From an uncultured Clostridia bacterium (GTDB taxonomy: Bacteria; Bacillota; Clostridia; Oscillospirales; Ruminococcaceae), in contig CANQKG010000049.1 of the NCBI GenBank assembly GCA_947624425.1, forward strand, positions 1 through 8,787: 8,787 nucleotides of DNA, read 5' to 3'. A program made the translations under genes and the position numbers. Below, piece after piece: positions 6,530 to 8,787 of this stretch. Below the pieces are notes generated by a model. That model worked only from the letters and a program-made list of their open reading frames with translations, was not told where the DNA came from and did not search any database. Each line of letters begins with the position of its first letter. Position 1 is the first letter of the stretch.

Positions 6530-6545
6530 CGCCGTTTTCACGGCG
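6530..6545 (-). other. Pre-tRNA leader hairpin with GAAA tetraloop
   Basis: On the minus strand CGCCGT-GAAA-ACGGCG forms a 6-bp stem with a GNRA-type loop. It falls at the predicted 5' end of the tRNA-Pro precursor, ending 5 nt before mature position 1. It could protect the leader or help RNase P positioning; this is inference. Confidence 0.45.
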
Positions 6546-6551
6546 AAAAAC

Positions 6552-6580
6552 AGTATAACACATTCCGCACAAAAATGCAA
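6552..6580 (-). promoter_or_regulatory. tRNA-Pro promoter (-35 TTGCAT, 17-nt spacer, -10 TATACT)
   Basis: On the minus strand TTGCAT (6580-6575) and TATACT (6557-6552) are 17 nt apart, placing the start near 6545, about 20 nt before the mature tRNA. The region back to the ywlG stop (6581-6613) is AT-rich and shows no GC-rich terminator. Confidence 0.8.
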
Positions 6581-6613
6581 GTGTAATTTTTGCAAAATCG
6601 AAAGCACGCGGCT

Positions 6614-7153
6614 TTACCGCTCATCGGTCAGGTATTCCGCCCGACTGCCGCCGATATACTTCGGGCGGGTGCGGGCGGCGGTCAGATGCGCTTTTCCGAT
6701 CTGACCGACAGACAGCCGCACCGGAACGGCGACCCGCTTTAGGTGCATTCCGATCAAGGTGTCGCCGATATCCAGCCCCGCTTCCGCCGAAACCGTTTCC
6801 ACCAGCACGGGATCAGAACACGCCTCCCAGACCGCGGCGGCAAAGCTGCCGCCCGCGTGCGGACGAGGGCGTGCAGACACTATCTCATACCCGCGTGCCT
6901 TTGCAACTGCCCGCTCCACCACCAGCGCGCGGTTGAGATGCTCACAGCACTGTGCCGCAAGGCTGATCCCACGCTCCTGCAGCACCGGTAAAAGCCCGCG
7001 CAAAAGCTCCTTGGCAAGTGCCGTACTCCCCTGCTTCCCGATTGAAGCGCCCGCGATCTCACTGGTAGAACAACCCACCACCAGCAGATCACCGGAGGAA
7101 AGCCCTGCTGACTCCAGCAGTTCGGTGACGGCTAATCTGATTTGCTCTTCCAT
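6614..7153 (-). CDS. ywlG: YwlG / TIGR01440 family (UPF0340, DUF436) protein
   Basis: A cytoplasmic protein of 179 residues, the usual size for the UPF0340 family typified by B. subtilis YwlG. Its biochemical function is not established to my knowledge. Recognisable stretches are VVGCSTSEIAGASIGK (26-41), a region with paired cysteines and NRALVVERAVA, the segment RPHAGGS, TLIGMHLKRVAVPVR, and the C-terminal TRPKYIGGSRA. There is no signal peptide or membrane helix. The start is the ATG at 7153. The TTG one codon upstream is possible, since AAGGAGG lies 10 nt before the ATG and 7 nt before the TTG. The ATG overlaps the stop of the upstream sialidase-like gene (TGATG), and the ribosome site lies inside that gene's last codons. 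This arrangement suggests translational coupling and a shared task, or simply operon packing. Confidence 0.88.
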   Translation of the reverse strand: MEEQIRLAVTELLESAGLSSGDLLVVGCSTSEIAGASIGKQGSTALAKELLRGLLPVLQERGISLAAQCCEHLNRALVVERAVAKARGYEIVSARPRPHAGGSFAAAVWEACSDPVLVETVSAEAGLDIGDTLIGMHLKRVAVPVRLSVGQIGKAHLTAARTRPKYIGGSRAEYLTDER

Positions 7154-8262
7154 CAATATTGATCCTCCTTTGCCTGATCACACGCCGCTGTCAGCTCATT
7201 CAGAGAATACCGCCGGCAGCGCAGTCCGGTCAAATCATCAAAGCTATAAGCAAGATAAACCGCGTCCCCATGAAAGTGGATCGCCGTATAACAAAACCCG
7301 CTTTTGATATCCGTTTCAATCGGCAGCGGATGGGAAAAGGTCAGCCCATCGTCATGGCTGATCGCCGCTGCCAGCGGTACTCTGCCCGCCGTCGGATAGC
7401 CGTGCGGCAGTCTGCCCTGCCCGTTCCATTTGGGGATCGGATTCCAAACCGCCAGCAGGTCGCCGGTCGGTGTGCGCTTCATCGAAAGGGGCGAGCAGGG
7501 CGAAGTGAACCGAGAAGGCTGCGGCGTGGTCCAACGTTCCCCACGATAGACCGAATACATCTCATACTGCCGTCCCAGATCGGTACGCGCCCATGCCCAG
7601 AGCGCGTCGTTTTTGAGTTCCACCAACCCCGGTTCCTGCAAGCCTGCGTTTTCGGTTCCGTGATAGGGCAGCAGGCACTTATGGGTCATGCGGAAGGTAT
7701 CGCCGTCGTCGTCCGACAAAAAGAAAACCGTATCGGCGTGTGTTTCCACATACCCTTTGTTCGGGTCCTCGTCCGACTCGGTGAGGAAGCCGGAGTGATG
7801 ATATGCCGCCGGAATGATAATCCTGCCGTCTGACAGGCGGGTGACCCGGTCGTTATTCACCACAAACACCCCTTGCCGGGTAAAGCAGGGCTTTCGATCC
7901 GTCCAGTTTCTGCCACCGTCATAGGAGCGGCGCAGATACATTCTGATCAAAGTGAGAGATTTTCGCACCAGATAGAAAAGCCCGATGCTGCCGTCCTTCA
8001 TACTGAGAAGCGAGACAGACATGATGTTCATCGCCTGCTCCTCCCCTTTGGTGAGGATAGTCCTGCCCTTATCCCAAGTATGCCCGCCATCGGCGGAACG
8101 AATCAGATAAAGCTCGCTGTCATCATGATCCAATCCAGTCTTGCCGACAAAACGGCTGTAGACGAAGATGATCTCATCTGCGGAGAGGGACAAAAACGCT
8201 CCCTCGCTGTTGCGCGGATTGCCTGCGGTTTTCGGAAGCTCAAAAACCGTTTCGCCCTTCAT
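7153..8262 (-). CDS. Sialidase-fold protein (exo-alpha-sialidase-like, Asp-box), complete copy
   Basis: A 369-residue beta-propeller protein of the sialidase (neuraminidase) superfamily. Four Asp-boxes are visible: SADGGHTW (56-63), SYDGGRNW (113-120), SDDDGDTF (183-190) and SHDDGLTF (302-309). Candidate active-site residues, by analogy with GH33 enzymes, are an arginine triad R17 (NPRNSEG), R226 (WARTD) and R294 (before the fourth Asp-box), with Glu210 in QEPG. The classical FRIP motif is absent, and residue 323, near the usual nucleophilic Tyr, is Phe. No signal peptide or membrane anchor is seen, so the protein is probably cytoplasmic. The ATG at 8262 overlaps the stop of an upstream paralogue (TGATG), with AAAGGAGG inside that gene; TTG at 8265 is an alternative start. 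Substrate is unknown. It may cleave sialic acid or another acidic sugar, or be a non-catalytic relative. Confidence 0.82.
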   Translation of the reverse strand: MKGETVFELPKTAGNPRNSEGAFLSLSADEIIFVYSRFVGKTGLDHDDSELYLIRSADGGHTWDKGRTILTKGEEQAMNIMSVSLLSMKDGSIGLFYLVRKSLTLIRMYLRRSYDGGRNWTDRKPCFTRQGVFVVNNDRVTRLSDGRIIIPAAYHHSGFLTESDEDPNKGYVETHADTVFFLSDDDGDTFRMTHKCLLPYHGTENAGLQEPGLVELKNDALWAWARTDLGRQYEMYSVYRGERWTTPQPSRFTSPCSPLSMKRTPTGDLLAVWNPIPKWNGQGRLPHGYPTAGRVPLAAAISHDDGLTFSHPLPIETDIKSGFCYTAIHFHGDAVYLAYSFDDLTGLRCRRYSLNELTAACDQAKEDQY

Positions 8263-8787
8263 CAATACTGATCCTCCTTTGCGTTGTCACACGCCGCTGT
8301 CAGCTCGGCAAAGGAATACCGCCGACAGCGCAGTTCCACCAGCCCTTCGGCACAGTATGCCAGCAGTACCGCGTCCCCGTGAAAGTGGATCGCCGTGTAG
8401 CAGTAGCCGCTTTTCGGGTCGGTTTCCAGCGGGCAGGGATTGGAAAAGGTAAGCCCGTCGTCATGGCTGATCGCCGCTGCCAGCGGCGTACGGTGTCCGG
8501 TAAAACGCCCATAAGGGTGATGGGTCTGCCCGTTTGCCAGCGGAAGCGGATTCCAGACTGCCAGCAGATCACCGTTCGGGGTACGCTTCATCGAAAGAGG
8601 CGAGAGAGGCGAGGTAAACCGGGACGGCTGCGGTGTAGTCCAACGCTCTCCGCGATAGACCGAATACATCTCATACTGCCGTCCCAGATCGGTACGCGCC
8701 CATGCCCAGAGCGCGCCGTTTGAAAGCTCCACCACTCCCGGCTCCTGTAAGCCCGCGTTTTCGGTTCCGTGATAGGGCAGCAGGCAT
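8262..8787 (-). CDS. Sialidase-fold protein, upstream tandem copy (C-terminal 174 residues; runs off the right edge)
   Basis: The open frame continues to the right edge with no start codon of its own. It aligns without gaps to residues 196-369 of the neighbouring copy, starting at CLLPYHGTENAGLQEPG. By hand count 32 of 174 residues differ, about 82% identity. It keeps the QEPG glutamate, WARTD, GRQYEMYS, the fourth Asp-box SHDDGLTF and the KEDQY tail. At the position where the downstream copy has Phe323 it has Tyr (SGYCYT), which may favour catalysis. Its last codons carry the ribosome site for the downstream copy. An internal GTG at 8735 is not a real start, because homology continues upstream of it. 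The frame looks intact within the window. Confidence 0.8.
   Translation of the reverse strand, partial: CLLPYHGTENAGLQEPGVVELSNGALWAWARTDLGRQYEMYSVYRGERWTTPQPSRFTSPLSPLSMKRTPNGDLLAVWNPLPLANGQTHHPYGRFTGHRTPLAAAISHDDGLTFSNPCPLETDPKSGYCYTAIHFHGDAVLLAYCAEGLVELRCRRYSFAELTAACDNAKEDQY

Larger units (their letters stand above)
7153..8787 (-). repeat. Direct tandem gene duplication, period 1109 bp
   Basis: Bases 7153-7678 align to 8262-8787 at a constant offset of 1109 with no gaps. The period equals one gene minus the 1-nt stop-start overlap, so the repeat unit is exactly one coding sequence with its embedded ribosome site. A 63-bp block (7544-7606 and 8653-8715) is identical at every base, while a patch around 7378-7434 (8487-8543) is strongly diverged. 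Whether further copies follow to the right cannot be seen. Confidence 0.85.

Noticed and set aside
6308..6586. Small plus-strand open frame across the terminator region and tRNA gene
   Set aside because: It covers three terminator hairpins and the complement of tRNA-Pro, so it is a chance frame.
7159..7833. Plus-strand open frame antisense to the sialidase-like gene; a matching one lies at 8379-8723
   Set aside because: The two antisense frames resemble each other only because the sense genes are duplicates. There is no independent coding evidence.
1..8787. CRISPR array, insertion sequence, prophage, toxin-antitoxin or biosynthetic cluster
   Set aside because: No regularly spaced repeats, transposase or integrase motifs, terminal inverted repeats or cluster enzymes were seen on either strand.

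Overview
The window looks like chromosomal DNA from a moderately GC-rich member of the Bacillota, most likely an uncultured gut clostridium of the Oscillospiraceae/Ruminococcaceae type. This is an inference. It rests on strong Shine-Dalgarno sequences (AAGGAGG, AAAGGAG), near-consensus sigma-A-type promoters, a lipoprotein solute-binding protein in place of a periplasmic one, a YwlG/TIGR01440 protein (a largely Firmicutes family), and a tRNA with encoded CCA. Nothing in the window proves a genus, and I see no phage, transposon or CRISPR material.

Layout from left to right. (1) 1-507, minus: the N-terminal half of galE (UDP-glucose 4-epimerase), running off the left edge, with its own near-perfect promoter at 542-570. 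(2) 584-4654, minus: a complete polyamine ABC importer operon, potA-potB-potC-potD. Its genes overlap by 1-4 nt, so translation is probably coupled. It is preceded by a structured leader of about 165 nt and a strong promoter. (3) 4857-4912: a divergent promoter region. The two -35 boxes flank a perfect 6+7+6 inverted repeat that is a candidate shared operator. (4) 4949-6262, plus: a CPA2-type cation/proton antiporter of 437 residues. (5) 6262-6447: a crowded intergenic stretch with four terminator-like hairpins serving the antiporter from one side and the tRNA from the other. (6) 6448-6524, minus: tRNA-Pro(GGG), with its own promoter and a hairpin leader. (7) 6614-8787, minus: an operon of two tandemly duplicated sialidase-fold (Asp-box) genes followed by ywlG. 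The genes are joined by TGATG stop-start overlaps, and the upstream sialidase copy runs off the right edge.

How the genes work together. PotA (ATPase), PotB and PotC (permeases) and PotD (membrane-anchored binding protein) form one spermidine/putrescine-type importer. galE follows the pot operon with no convincing terminator between them, so it may be reached by read-through as well as by its own promoter. The antiporter shares its control region with the pot operon, so ion or pH homeostasis and polyamine uptake could be co-regulated; this is inference. The sialidase-like proteins lack a visible signal peptide, and their coupling to ywlG suggests a cytoplasmic role that I cannot name.

Most of the window is ordinary housekeeping and transport DNA. 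The places most worth a second look are the inverted repeat between the divergent promoters, the structured potA leader (possibly a dispersed element), the apparently duplicated C-terminal domain of PotA, and the exact one-gene-period duplication of the sialidase-like gene, in which each ribosome binding site lies inside the tail of the preceding gene.
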